Below, one piece after another: positions 1 to 10,754 of a stretch of 64,000 nucleotides of DNA. The notes below the pieces were generated by a model. It saw nothing but the letters and a program-made list of their open reading frames with translations. It searched no databases and had not been told where the DNA came from. Numbering within the stretch: the stretch's first letter is position 1; every line of letters begins with the position of its first letter. The DNA lies in NCBI RefSeq assembly GCF_002127325.2, contig NC_035448.2, forward strand, positions 113,733,660 through 113,797,659, given 5' to 3'. The DNA is from Helianthus annuus. Lineage: Eukaryota > Streptophyta > Magnoliopsida > Asterales > Asteraceae. The position numbers and the translations under genes are program-made.

Positions 1-151
1 ATTGTTCCCAATAAGCCTATACTATTATTTATTTGTAACAATACATGGCTCGTGCTTGCAGGGGACCCAACTAAATTGGAAACTCCCCACCTTATGGTCT
101 TTCAGTAGTCGCTGGTCACCATCGCTTCATCATCAACCATTACTGGCCAAC
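1..151. other. Left flank of the Tat insertion
   Basis: No gene is recognisable here. The last five bases, CCAAC (147-151), are the target-site duplication of the large Tat element and recur at 29,869-29,873. The phrase CAACCATTACT next to the insertion is found again on the far side (29,870-29,880 and 29,909-29,919), so the two flanks were once contiguous and contained a short tandem repeat. Confidence 0.6.
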
Positions 152-758
152 TGATGACGTGGGTAGCTCAAACCTTAATAAACTGATTAGATACACAACA
201 ACTTAAAAGGTTAAAAGGTTCGAAAATCGTCAGCTGTCGTGAACAGTAAAAAGGACAAGTCAGAGCCTTGTCACATCACCCTTTGCGTGTGAAACATCCT
301 GCCCAGCCGCAACCAGAGCATGTGGGAGAGCACACCCTTTTACCCGCAGGTCTAAGCCCTTCAACCCCCAAATGGGCAAGTCTCTCACTGTAGCCAAGGA
401 TCATTGGTCAAAGGCTTCCTCTTATAGAAGATTCTTTCCCTATAAATAACAACCTCTTGTCATTCATTCCAGATCAACTCAGATCACTCTTGATCTCTGA
501 TCTTACTTCTCCTCTCTAGAACTTGCTCCATGCTTGTTCTATTCTCGGCTCACTACAATATTATCTCACTTAACATAGACATTCTGGGTTGAACATCCTT
601 CAATTCAGAATTCAAAGTGAATAATAAAAAAGTGATCCGCCTCCACGTGCTACAAACGTGGGGGACCCCACGACCCGCGTTAGGCTAATCGAAACCTTGA
701 ACCCTTGTACCCCGGAGATATCGCTACAGGCCTTGGTCTTGTATTTGTTGTAGCAATA
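152..758 (+). repeat. 5' LTR of the Tat element
   Basis: It starts TGATGACGTGG and ends TAGCAATA; the partner LTR ends TAGCAACA, so the terminal CA has mutated here. A TATA-like TATAAATA lies at 441-448. It matches 29,254-29,868 with roughly 3-4% differences and has one fewer GGTTAAAA unit near 210. Confidence 0.92.
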
Positions 759-760
759 AG

Positions 761-772
761 TTGGCGCCCACA
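761..772 (+). other. Primer-binding site of the Tat element
   Basis: TTGGCGCCCACA lies two bases after the 5' LTR. Tat-type Ty3 elements commonly carry TTGGCGCCCAC at this place, whereas most copia elements use an initiator-Met site. I did not assign the primer tRNA. Confidence 0.75.
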
Positions 773-836
773 GTAGGGCTACGCCGCTTACTTTATCTTA
801 AAGACTAGTTGTGTAGCTCCATTTTCACTTTAAATC

Positions 837-2690
837 ATGTCTGAAAGCGAGTCTTCTGGCAAGGTAAATCAGGTGCCTAACAAAACCGATTTAACACCAT
901 ACTCTGGTCGGATCTCACCGGTCAGATCTACACCTCTTTCTACTCCCGGAAGTACTCCAACGGGAACTATGTTCCCGAAGTTCACTTCTTTTCAACAACA
1001 ACCCCATCTCGATCAGGGGTTGCATCTCCTTAAATTGATGCAATGAGTACATTGAAACACATAAATCTAACACCCGAGGGAGTGGCTAGAAATTTCTTAC
1101 AACTGAGATCTTTTCTCAACTAACATGTGAGCCTAGAAAGGGAAAAACAGATGAGAATAAGACTAAAATATGAGGAGTCTGAACCCTGATTATCAACTTG
1201 CCCTCCATCTCTTCCTTTTAGCAGCTCACGTTCAGCCACATCTTACATTGAAGCTATTCCTAGTGTGACAGACCAACCACTCAAGCCCTTGAGGTTTTGG
1301 GGAGGCCAAGTCCAGCCGTTTTTCCCTTATTTACCTTCCAACCCATTACAACCGGTGCACCTATTGGGCATGAAACCACTCTTGATCAATTATGGCAGTC
1401 ACCAACTTCAGGTGTTCCTCCTCCCATTGCTACTTCGTGGTAACAAGCCATGGCCACCCTGCCATTGGCTCGAGGTACGGTCATGAGCACATCCACGGGA
1501 ATGCCTTATTCAGTACCATCAGAAAGCCTTCAAGGCTTTAACCTTATGCCCCACCTGATGACACAGATTATGGCATCTTTTATGAGTACCATCAGAAAGC
1601 CTTTAAGGCTTTAACCTTATGCCCTAGCTGATGACACAGATGATGGCACAATTTCCTTTGCAGCACGTGGTAGCTGGATGATGACACAGAAAGCCTTCAA
1701 GGCTTTAACCTTAACTTCATCAACCAAGTGCCAACCACTCACCAGGATACCTCAAACGGTAACCCAGCTTCAAGGGTAGTAGAAGACCTCTCAAAACCCT
1801 ATAACCCCAATAACTTGTCTTGCTTCTCACAACAAATCGTTGATTACGAGTTTCAAACCCAGATAAAGATGCTATCACGGTGCTGAAAACCACCTCCAAA
1901 TCTTCGTCGGGGCAGCAAGAATTGAAAATTTGCCCAGCCCCGAAGGTTGTCTCATGCTCATACAAACCCTTGAAGGGTCTTCACGCATATAGTTCAATGA
2001 CCTTCCTGAACGAAGCATTCAGACCTTTGGCGATCTTAGCAAAGGTTTTCCATAACAACGGAAGTATGTCAAGGATGCCACGATAATCTTCCGGATCAAA
2101 CAACGTGATGATGAAAGTCTCAGAGACTTCATCGAAAGGTACAAGAAGGAAGATTTAACTTATGCCGATGAAAAGATTAGGCTTGCAGGGTTCATGAATG
2201 CTAAATTCCAAATATCTCACAAGAGAAACCCCAAAACCCTAAAACCCCAAAACCCTTGAAGAAGCACTCAAAATGGTTGAAGCCCACATTCGAGGAGAAT
2301 AAGCTGTATATATATCAAAGAACAAAAACAAAACTCTTAACTGGAGCTCCGAGTATGGCTCTTATGACAAACGGTTTAAAGGTTCGGATTCCTGAAGGCC
2401 AGAACCCTCCAAGCCGAGAAAAAACCATAAACTTTACAGCCTTAACCAAGATTCCGCAAGAGATCTTGGCAACCGAAGAGGTAAAACACAGCTTCCGCCC
2501 TCCTGAACCTCTGCCAAAAAAACAAAAGATTGAAAAATTCAAGCCAGTATTGTGAGTTTCATGAATAGAAAGGTCACCATACCAATGATTGCTTCCAACC
2601 CAAAAAGAGGATCGAAGCAGCCGTCAAGTCCAAACTGGCTCACTTGGTTAAAGGGGTCAAGGACAAGATGGTTGAAGAAAAAACAAAGTA
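837..2690 (+). pseudogene. Tat gag, degenerate
   Basis: Gag structural protein of the Tat element. An ATG at 837 opens a 69-codon stretch, then stops and frame changes follow. The most diagnostic part is at about 2,090-2,200, where FRIKQRDDESLRDFIERYKK reads in one frame; this is the usual Tat Gag core. A degraded Cys/His knuckle (YCEFHE, stop, KGHHTNDC) lies at about 2,545-2,592. Imperfect repeats around 1,505-1,720 (AAAGCCTTCAAGGCTTTAACC three times) are local duplications inside the pseudogene. No intact Gag can be made. Confidence 0.8.
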
Positions 2691-2694
2691 GGAA

Positions 2695-3435
2695 GTGAAC
2701 ATGGTCGACCTTGAAAACAAAGCTTCCCACAAGCGCCATCATTTCAAGGCATGGGAACGTCAATATGTTTGCTTCCCACCACCGAAAGGAGAGTTGCTTT
2801 CAAACCCTTTGGTGATGGAATCCAACATAGGAACCATCAAGACACAAAAGGATTACATTGACACCGGTGCAACCACCAAAATCATGTTTGAGAAATTCTT
2901 TAACCCTCTCAGCGACGATGAACGTTCAAAGCTTCAACAGTCTGAATCCTCCATCGAAAGTATCGCAGACATGCCTATCAAGCCTTTAGGCCAAATAACC
3001 CATAATGTTTGTTCAACGAAGGGACAAACCGAACAACTCACTTTTGTGGTGATCAATATCCCTTCCAACTATGATATCATCATAGGAAGGCCACGGCAAA
3101 GTGTGTTCGGAATGGCAGTTTTAGTTGGTTAAGGCACTGTCAAGTTTCCCACTGAAAAAGGGATAGTAACCCTTCAACCTACCCAAGAAGCTTTTGTGGT
3201 TGAAGGGGAAAGCTCAAGAAAGGACGTAGACGATGAACAAGGGTTGGACATAATCCCAAAATATCCTCAACAGAGGATAAGGGTAAAAACTAACCTTTCC
3301 AGTGAAACCCTCACATACCTTGAAAAGCTGCTCTTGCACTATGTCTTTGCTTGGTGCCCGGAAGATATGACCGGCATCCCTCGTAGCATTGTTGAACATG
3401 AGTTATGGATCCCACGCCTGATGCTAAGCCCATAG
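2695..3435 (+). pseudogene. Tat aspartic protease region
   Basis: The reading frame 2,695-3,132 contains YIDTGATTKIMFEKFF, an aspartic protease D-T-G-A site at about 2,850-2,900, followed by the Tat-typical DIIIGRP segment near 3,078-3,095. A stop at 3,132 separates it from the next open stretch (3,196-3,435), which is the protease-RT linker with FAWCPEDMTGIP. The protease would cleave the polyprotein in an active relative. The active-site Asp is kept, but the protein is truncated. Confidence 0.85.
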
Positions 3436-4064
3436 TGCCAAGAAGTGGAAAAGCTTGTTCTAGCCGTAATCCTTCGAGAGGTCAAGTATCAATAATGGGT
3501 GGTCAATCCGGTAATGGTTCGAAAACTTGACAAGTCTTGGAGAATGTGTATCAATTTAAAAGACTTGAACAAAGCATGCCCAAAGGATTGCTACCCGCTG
3601 CCCCAGATAGACCTCAAGGATAACTCGCTCACAGGCTTCCCGTTCAAGTGTTTTCTTGACGCCTAAAAGGGTTACCATCAGATCCTAATGAAAAAATTAG
3701 ATGAAGAATAAACCACATTCCACACTGATAAAGGTATATCTTGCTATTAGAAAATGCCTTTTGGTTTAAGAAATGCAGGTGCCACTTATCAACGTCTGGT
3801 TAACAAAGCGTTTGCCAGACAAATCGGCAAAACATTAAAGCTTATGATTGGCGATTTGGTGATGAAGAGCATAACGGAATACCAAATGCTTGATGACATA
3901 CAAGAAACCTTCCAAAACTCGAGAAAGATCAACATGAAGCTTAATCCAGTCAAGTGCTCGTTTCTAGGGCACATCATGGGGAAACAAAGCATAAGAGCCA
4001 ACCCTCAAGGGATGTGCTAACAAGAAAGACTTTCGATGGAAAACCTACAGCTTTGAAGCGTTTT
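3436..4064 (+). pseudogene. Tat reverse transcriptase, degenerate and interrupted
   Basis: RT blocks are recognisable in order: MCINLKDLNKACPKDCYPLP (about 3,547-3,606), FLDA-stop-KGYHQI (3,652-3,684) and MPFGLRNAGATYQRLVNKAF (3,754-3,813). The catalytic block that should carry the paired Asp reads MIGDLVMKS (3,844-3,870), so one catalytic Asp is gone. Several in-frame stops occur. The RT continues into RNase H but is cut at 4,064 by element 1 and resumes at about 11,254. Confidence 0.88.
4060..4064. repeat. Target-site duplication of element 1
   Basis: GTTTT at 4,060-4,064 is repeated at 11,249-11,253, immediately outside the two LTRs of element 1. Removing the element and one copy rejoins the Tat RT to its RNase H. 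Confidence 0.92.
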
Positions 4065-4558
4065 TGTAGGATCGGATTCTGACCCGAACGAGTCAATCAG
4101 AGGCGTTTTCGTCAATTACAGGTGCGGAATAACAAGTAATCAACGTAGGAATAGCTTGCAATACACTTTAAACACTTTCTGTATTGATTTGACGGTAAAT
4201 ACAACAAGTTCTCGATCCGGCAGCACTTCGGTACGAGATTCAATCAACCGTTACAAATGAGATCGCTCCTAAGGTTTATATAGGAATCTGGAACCGCTTA
4301 TTGGACAAGCCCAATAAGCGGCCCACACATGTAGTTCGAGCGGTCCAAGACATTAACCTATGAGCGGTCCATAACTCTGTCACTCGAGCGATCCTAACAT
4401 TGTCACTCGAGCGGTCCTAACATCTAATGGACATATAAGCGATCCAACTATCTAAACTCTATACATTTCACACAATTACTCGTATATCGTGCCCAGATCT
4501 AACATCTAAGACTTATGACTCGATACAAGACGTAATCAACAGATGTAGTGCACCAACA
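4065..4558 (-). repeat. Element 1 LTR (3' LTR in element sense)
   Basis: Begins TGTAGGATCGG and ends CACCAACA on the + strand. A TATATAAA box (- strand) lies at 4,275-4,282. Between 4,300 and 4,455 it holds seven copies or variants of a motif close to AGCGGTCC/AGCGATCC. Confidence 0.93.
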
Positions 4559-5331
4559 GACTCCCCCTCAGATGTTGATGGAGTCGACTATCGAGTCACA
4601 CCAATGCTGTGTCTTCACATCTTCAGTCTTGTTCAGTCTTTGGGCTTTTCTCTCTCTTCAGACTCCCCCTCTCGATTTGCTGGCATTCCTTTGATCTTCA
4701 GAAACATCTTCAGGATCGTTGTCTGGCTATCCTGCATAAACTCTATCTCAAAGTGAATTTCTTTCACATATATTTCAAACATATATCACTGCACCAATTC
4801 AGATTCTCATTCAAAACAAACACAGATTGTGATGAACCACTTGAAAGGTTAGATTATAAAATAGTTAATTTCACACAAACACTCCCCCTCAAGTATTGCT
4901 CATCATGTTTAGCACTCGGAATTTTGAAAATCAGCTATTCAACATCAGTTGTCGAAAATCTTTTTGATTTTTCAAAATTTATGCTAGAATACACTAAAAT
5001 CTTTTTGTATTTTTCTGAAACAAAATAAAATGCAGAAATAAACTATTTACAGACAATATTTTTGTGAGCTCGTGCAAAAGGATCATATCAGTTTTTGAGA
5101 CAAATCACCAACACCGTTAAGCTTTAAACATTCTCAGTTATAAACAGTTTACCTAGATTGTCAGTATGTTTGTCCACTTAAATTTTCAACACAAATTTCA
5201 ATCGATTCGAGATACGATATTAATGTTTTAGAGACTTAAACTTAATTGTGTATCACTCCACTTGAATATACTCCTGTATCCATATCCCAAATATTCAGTC
5301 TTACAGGTGAGTATACCACAGCTGATATCTG

Positions 5332-5425
5332 TAAAGGGGTAATGTGCGAGGGCCGTGAGAGCTCAGATCGATACTTCCGTATACGCAGAGAGATGACGGC
5401 TTCGACTTTTGGTGGGTCCCCTTTA
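5332..5425 (-). ncRNA. Putative stem-loop A in element 1 RNA
   Basis: Outer arms TAAAGGGG (5,332-5,339) and CCCCTTTA (5,418-5,425) pair perfectly. Inner arms GCCGT (5,352-5,356) and ACGGC (5,396-5,400) also pair. The apical part contains CGATACTTCCGTATACGC (5,369-5,386), a motif that recurs in other hairpins of elements 1 and 2. It is a structural element of the retroelement transcript, not an independent gene; its function is unknown. Confidence 0.5.
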
Positions 5426-5513
5426 GAGGATCTTTTTTACAACAGCAATGACTATCAATTTTATTGTTTAATCAGATTGCTGAGGGCGGCGCTTTTTCAA
5501 GCATTTGCAGAAA

Positions 5514-5569
5514 GTATTATCCGGGGACTAGGTCAATACTTCCATACAGCAGAAGTCCCGGGATAATAC
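5514..5569 (-). ncRNA. Putative stem-loop B in element 1 RNA
   Basis: Arms GTATTATCCGGGGACT (5,514-5,529) and AGTCCCGGGATAATAC (5,554-5,569) pair at 15 of 16 positions around a 24-nt loop that contains CAATACTTCCATACAGC. The same hairpin occurs in element 3 at 19,556-19,612 with arm substitutions. Its loop resembles that of stem-loop A and of the element 2 units, although the stems are unrelated. Confidence 0.6.
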
Positions 5570-5792
5570 CCCAGATATCACTGAGTATAAAGACCTAGTA
5601 TCTCAGAATACAGGACCTTTCAAACAAGATTTTCGGGGTTACCCATATATCCAAGAATAGTTACCCACGAATCAAGCAAGTTTGATTTAGGTTTATATCT
5701 CGTTTCAATTTACTAAATGTGCGAAAATCTACTGACACATCTGCAGTAAGATCGTTTATCACATTTTGACTTTCCAATTCTTTAGCGTGTCG

Positions 5793-5816
5793 TGATAGTC
5801 CACTGATGTACTATCA
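5793..5816 (-). ncRNA. Small conserved hairpin in element 1
   Basis: TGATAGT and ACTATCA form a perfect 7-bp stem around a 10-nt loop. The same hairpin occurs in element 2 (13,646-13,669) and element 3 (19,839-19,862), with only the loop varying, in otherwise diverged AT-rich DNA. Confidence 0.5.
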
Positions 5817-6406
5817 TTTCCTTTTTTTTCAACAAGAACTCATTTTTGATTTTATCATGTTTTTGACTTTTTCAAATTTTCTGATGTTTTTGGATTTTCT
5901 AAAAAATTCTTACTCCCCCTAAAATTCAAATACATCTAATAAAAATTGAAAACAAACTGTATATAACATGACAACTGATATCGAATCTCCTCAATTCGCC
6001 ATTCACTAGGCATAAACAATCAGAACTCCCCCTATCAACAAACTATTTTCTCATTTAGATTGCAAAACACTTAAGTTTGTTTTAATCAAAATGATTTTTC
6101 CGGAAAATAAGTTTGGTTGATTTTACCAATTGTAGATTACCATTTGTAGGTTTAACAACAAGTGTTCGGGGTTGTGGTTCATCATCTTGTATACCGACCA
6201 ATGTAGGAAAATACAAGTACAACTTAATGTCCTTGATTTACCATTTTCAGTTCAGAAACCTCTGTACCACTTGTAAAACATAATCAACAAACATAAACAA
6301 ACCTCTTTACCGTTTGTATGATTGACATTACCGAATAGAATTTTGAGAAAGATGCCGATTCATGCTCCACGCTTACCAACCTGGGAGCTCCGGCAAGTCC
6401 TGACAC

Positions 6407-9400
6407 TTACTGTTCATAATATGTACCATCCCAGTCACAAACCAGGGATGGTTCAACCTTTTCTTTCTTTGTTTTCTTCTCATAAAATTCCTTAACCCCT
6501 TTGACTTTTTGATCAATCATTTTGCCAAAGATGTGTTTTACCTTGGGGTTAAAGACCTTCTCAGCATCAAATTCCTGTTTATCATGGAAAAATTGGTTAG
6601 AAATTTCAACTTTACCAATTTTCTTTTTATAATTTTCAGCCCGAAGTGATGGAAACTCATCATCACTAACACTCGGAACTGAGTTTTCATCTTTTACATC
6701 AGTTTCACAATTTGAAATAATTTGAGGCTCCACTGATTTTGTGGAATCAGTTTCATCGCCTGAAGATAGCTCCTCTGATTTTGATCCATCAGAATCATCG
6801 CTAGAGCTTTCACCAACCTTCTTCACAACCCATTTCTGATTGTTAGATTTGGCTCTCTTTTTATAAAACTTGTTCGAACTCTCACCAATTTCAAAAATAG
6901 AATCTTTAAACAGTTTTGTTCTATCCAGTGGTGATTCGAACGCAAACACTTTTTCTGAGATTTTGCGAAAAACTCCCTGTTTTGATTGTATCGCCTGAGA
7001 ACAATCTTTGGCGATATGTCCAACGTTGTTGCACTTGAAACAGGTTCTCGAGTCTTTCTTTAGTTCAGCTTGTTTCTTTTTCCAAAATTCACTGTTCTTT
7101 TCCCTCCAGAAACTTGTCTTTTCTTCTTCATTAGTTGATGTACCTGAAATAAAGGACATTTTGGATTTAAAATCACGAACATATTTTTCATTTTTCTGTT
7201 TCTCTGTAGGAGTAAAACCTAATCCTTTCTTTTTGAAATTACCGCTATGGTTTGATCTCTTTTGGAAATCTGAACCAGAACTGTAATTCTTTTTCTTGTT
7301 TAATCTCTGTTGTACTCTTTAGGTGTATTTTTTAGGTTTTTCATTAAACCATAAGTCTTTAATTTCAGAAATATTAATTTCTGTGAGTTTGAAAACCTTG
7401 TTTATCAATTCAGTTTTGACACCTCTTAATGGAAATTCCTCATCAGAATATAATTTGTCCGAATTATTCAAAGTATATGCAACTTTAAACAACCCATCAT
7501 CCAAATTAGACTTTGATAACAGGAATTTTCTATCATAAACTAATTTTCCCTGTTTTTCTGTTTGAACCGGAGTTTTTGACTCAGATTTTGACTCTGACGC
7601 GGACTCCGACTTTGACTCGTCACTGTCATCACTATCTAACACATGATCCACGACTTTCTTCATCAATTGAGACTGTTGATCAGTGTCAGATGATGTAAAC
7701 ACAACATCAATATTTTCAGGAAGATTGACCGACGACTCTGACTCCCACTGTAAATTTGTCGCCTTTTTGACTCTTTCATCGTTAGGATGTCTAGGCAAAT
7801 ATCCGTTTTCCAGTGGAGGTGGACATCTATTATAACTGACACCTTTCTTCTTACCAGATGACGTCTTTTCAGTATCCTTTTTCTTGTCACTCTTCCTCTT
7901 GTCAGCAATCTTTTCTTCAATACTAACTTCAGCTGCTTTTTCTTCAGTTACTTCATCTTCTTCCCAGATCTTCATGCTCTCAACAGTAGGATAAATCCTG
8001 TCAATCACATAGGAAGTACATGAGTAACTTTTTAATAAACGATTCACTCTCTCCGTTTCGATTCGTTGCAACTCAAGCTTCTGTTCTAAAACAGCACATT
8101 TTTCAATGTAGTTGTTTACAACTTTTTGTTTAGTCATAAACGCTCCCTGAAGAGTCTTCATAGCAACCGCTTGTTCTTCACTCGTTTGATTGTACTGATT
8201 CATCGTCTTGTTCAGCACATCATATGACTCCTTCAGTCTGTTTAAGTTGTTAATCAACGTGCTGTTCTGCTTTTTCACAATCTCACAATTTTCACACTTT
8301 ACCGGAACTTCTTTTGCATCTACTTGTTCTTCAACTTTAAACTTAGGCACTTCTGTCATCTTTTGCCTTCTCACCACCGGCACTTCTTCATCATCACTAC
8401 TCACCGGCGTTTTGATCTTCTTCTTTTTCTTCTCCTTCTTGACTTTTTCGTCTTCACTATCACTTTCAGCAAGCAACTTCATATCTTCTCTGTATTTTCT
8501 CGCCCAATACTCTGTATCATCATCACTATCATCTACAATCTTTGCTGTAAATGCAGTGTAAGCTGTGGTTTGATCAGGAACATAATCATCCCAAGTAAAA
8601 TTTGCCCAGCTAAAATCTTCTGGTAATTTCTCATCATCTTGATCAATTATCAAAGCACTACCATCTCTTCTTTTTCCACAATCATAGCTTCTCACACAAG
8701 CTCTCTTTCCGGTATCCTCAATCACATCTCTTCCGTGTGCAGTCTGAGCTTGATGTTTTTGCTGTTGAGATGATTGACCAACTTGGTGATAGATGGCTTT
8801 GCGATAATAATCGTTGTTGTTGTTGAACGGATTTTGAGCTCCACTTGCTTCTCAGTTTGTGCACTCTCTCTTGAAGTGTCCTTTTTCCCTGCACCGAAAA
8901 CAAGTGACTTTAGACTTGTCAAAACCTAAAGTAGAAACATTCGCATCACGAAGATCATCTCTCCCCGTGATTTGTTTGAACTTCTCAGCTCTCCGTAAAA
9001 CACTAGCCAAACACCACTTTATATCCATCAACTCCATCTCTTCAGCATCTATCTGGTCGTAGTCTTCTTTGGTTAGCATTGGATTGCCGATACGACCTGC
9101 AACAAAACAAGTATAAGATTCCAAAACCATTCCTAATAAAGACATTTGGTTTTTGGCAATTTCTTCAGAATAATCTTGATCATTCTCAAGATTCAATACA
9201 ATGTTGCACTGTAATTTTCTCCCGTTTTTAGTTGCTGAGATGTTCGGATCGAATGATGGAAATGAAGTAAAGCTAGTTTTGCTGCTTGATCCAGATGATG
9301 GGCTTTCAGATAAGCTCTTGGCACTCATACCAGTCACAATTTTTGGAGATGAATTCGACGATTTCTCATTTACCCCAGCTTTATAATATAACCCGATGTC

Positions 9401-10135
9401 TTGTTCACCATCGAAGTCTTTCATCCTAATCACTTTTCTCTGTTCCATTTCTTGAGCTTCGATCTTTTCAATGAACTTACTGAGCGTCAGATTGCTAAAA
9501 CCTTTCTTGTTTCTGAGCATCATCAAGTATGTGCCCCAACTTTCATATGGCAACGCATCAGCAAGTTTGTCGATCAATTCTTCATTACTCTTTTCAATAC
9601 TTAACCTTTTCATATTCGCAAGCAAGTTACAATAACGTTCAATAATTTCACGTGTACTCTCATTTTTCAACCCACGAAAAAGATCAAATTCTTTCTTTAG
9701 AAGCGACTTCTTGCTTTTAACCATCTCTTCACTTCCCCTAAACTTCGAACGTAACGCTTTCCAGATCGAGTACGACGTTCCATTGTGCTGTAAAAGAACC
9801 ATGATATCTTCCTTCACTGCCTGTTGAAGAAGACTTAGCATCATTTTTTCATTTTTGTACTTCTTCCTTTCATCATCTCTAAGATCTTTGATTGGAACTG
9901 GTTCTTCATCACTATTCAATGGTCGGATATACTTTGTTTCTACGCATTCCCAAGCGTCAAGATAATTCGCTTGCACCCAATTCTCAAACCGACCTTCCCA
10001 ACCTTTATATTCTTCGATATTCATTAACTTGGGAGGTTTCTGCATCGTCCCGGTTTAATTTTCTAGCATTGTGGTTTGAATAGCGGTGATTGGGTTACTT
10101 GGAGTAGCAAACGCGTTATAAAAATCCTCGTTCAT
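6407..10135 (-). pseudogene. Element 1 extended Gag, three in-frame stops
   Basis: A single reading frame of about 1,243 codons runs from ATG at 10,135 to the stop at 6,407. Only three nonsense codons interrupt it (TAA at about 10,056, TGA at 8,852, TAA at 7,319) and there is no frameshift. The N-terminal part (KPPKLMNIEEYKGWEGRFEN onward) is a copia-type Gag core. It is followed by the zinc knuckle CFRCREKGHFKREC near 8,860-8,900, an acidic and Lys-rich, probably coiled-coil middle, the block SYNRCPPPLENGY, and a second knuckle CFKCNNVGHIAKDC near 7,010-7,052. It should bind RNA and assemble particles. A VQTE site (about 7,556-7,567) fits the dynein-light-chain LC8 consensus; Sirevirus Gag proteins are reported to bind LC8-like proteins. 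Confidence 0.85.
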
Positions 10136-10149
10136 TTTCTAATTTTAAA

Positions 10150-10530
10150 AAATATTTCAAACTGCCTAAAAAGCGATCTAACTGTTCAATTTGTCACAAA
10201 GGCGGTCCAATAAAATCAGATGAGCGGACAAGATGGGTTCAAATAAGCGATCCGGGTTGAATGAACACAAAAGCGGTCCAATCGATGTCCGTTCGAGCGG
10301 TTCACAACACTATCTGTTCGAGCGATCCAGCAACTTCAAATTACGAGCGGTCCCTGATGAGCGGTTCCGGATGGTTCAAATAAGCGATCCGAACGATTCA
10401 CTTTGGAGCGATTCACAATAATTGATTTGGAGCGATCCAAGGTCAATCGATCGAATGAGCGGTCCAAAATAATGCTTGTACGAGCGGTTCCACTAAATTC
10501 CAAAAAGCGATCCAGGGATGTTTCCAAAAA
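10150..10530 (-). repeat. Element 1 leader motif array
   Basis: The 5' leader between the primer site and the gag ATG contains about sixteen copies of AGCGRTYC-like octamers (mainly AGCGGTCC, AGCGATCC and AGCGGTTC), irregularly spaced by 10-40 bp. The same octamer is clustered in the LTR but, as far as I can see, not in the coding region. The copies lie nearly all in one orientation. Confidence 0.8.
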
Positions 10531-10740
10531 GCGAACAGAACTCGGACATCATTTTGACTTACTATTTCTTCGAATTTCGACACCAAACTTTCAAGGGTTT
10601 ATCTCTATACTATCGCGCACAATCCCTGAGATTTTCAGCAAGTTTCGACCGTTGAAAATGTCTGAATCTGAAAAAGAATGAGTAGACGACAGAAACTTTG
10701 ATGAGTTTCAACTAATTCCTGTAGAACTCCTCCTCCTGAA

Positions 10741-10752
10741 GCTCTGATACCA
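10741..10752 (-). other. Element 1 primer-binding site
   Basis: On the - strand this reads TGGTATCAGAGC, the classic 12-nt complement of the initiator tRNA-Met 3' end. It lies two bases from the 5' LTR, and it fixes the element's orientation. Confidence 0.93.
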
Positions 10753-10754
10753 AT

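Larger units (their letters stand above)
4559..6406 (-). other. Element 1 3' noncoding region
   Basis: About 1.85 kb between the end of the Gag ORF and the 3' LTR, where an autonomous copia would have pol. I see no enzyme motifs in it. It starts with a polypurine tract (GAGGGGGAG on the - strand, 4,561-4,569), and the tract is echoed near 4,661, 4,881, 5,911 and 6,025. A block at 4,899-5,128 is shared with elements 2 and 3. Hairpins at 5,332-5,425, 5,514-5,569 and 5,793-5,816 are listed separately. Confidence 0.75.

Noticed and set aside
4559..6406. Hidden pol in the gag-only elements
   Set aside because: I looked for RT, integrase and RNase H motifs on both strands of all three 3' regions and found none; the regions are AT-rich and stop-dense.
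6820..8626. Several + strand and off-frame ORFs over the element 1 Gag
   Set aside because: Low-complexity Ser/Phe/Leu translations, the usual antisense image of a Lys/Glu/Asp-rich protein.
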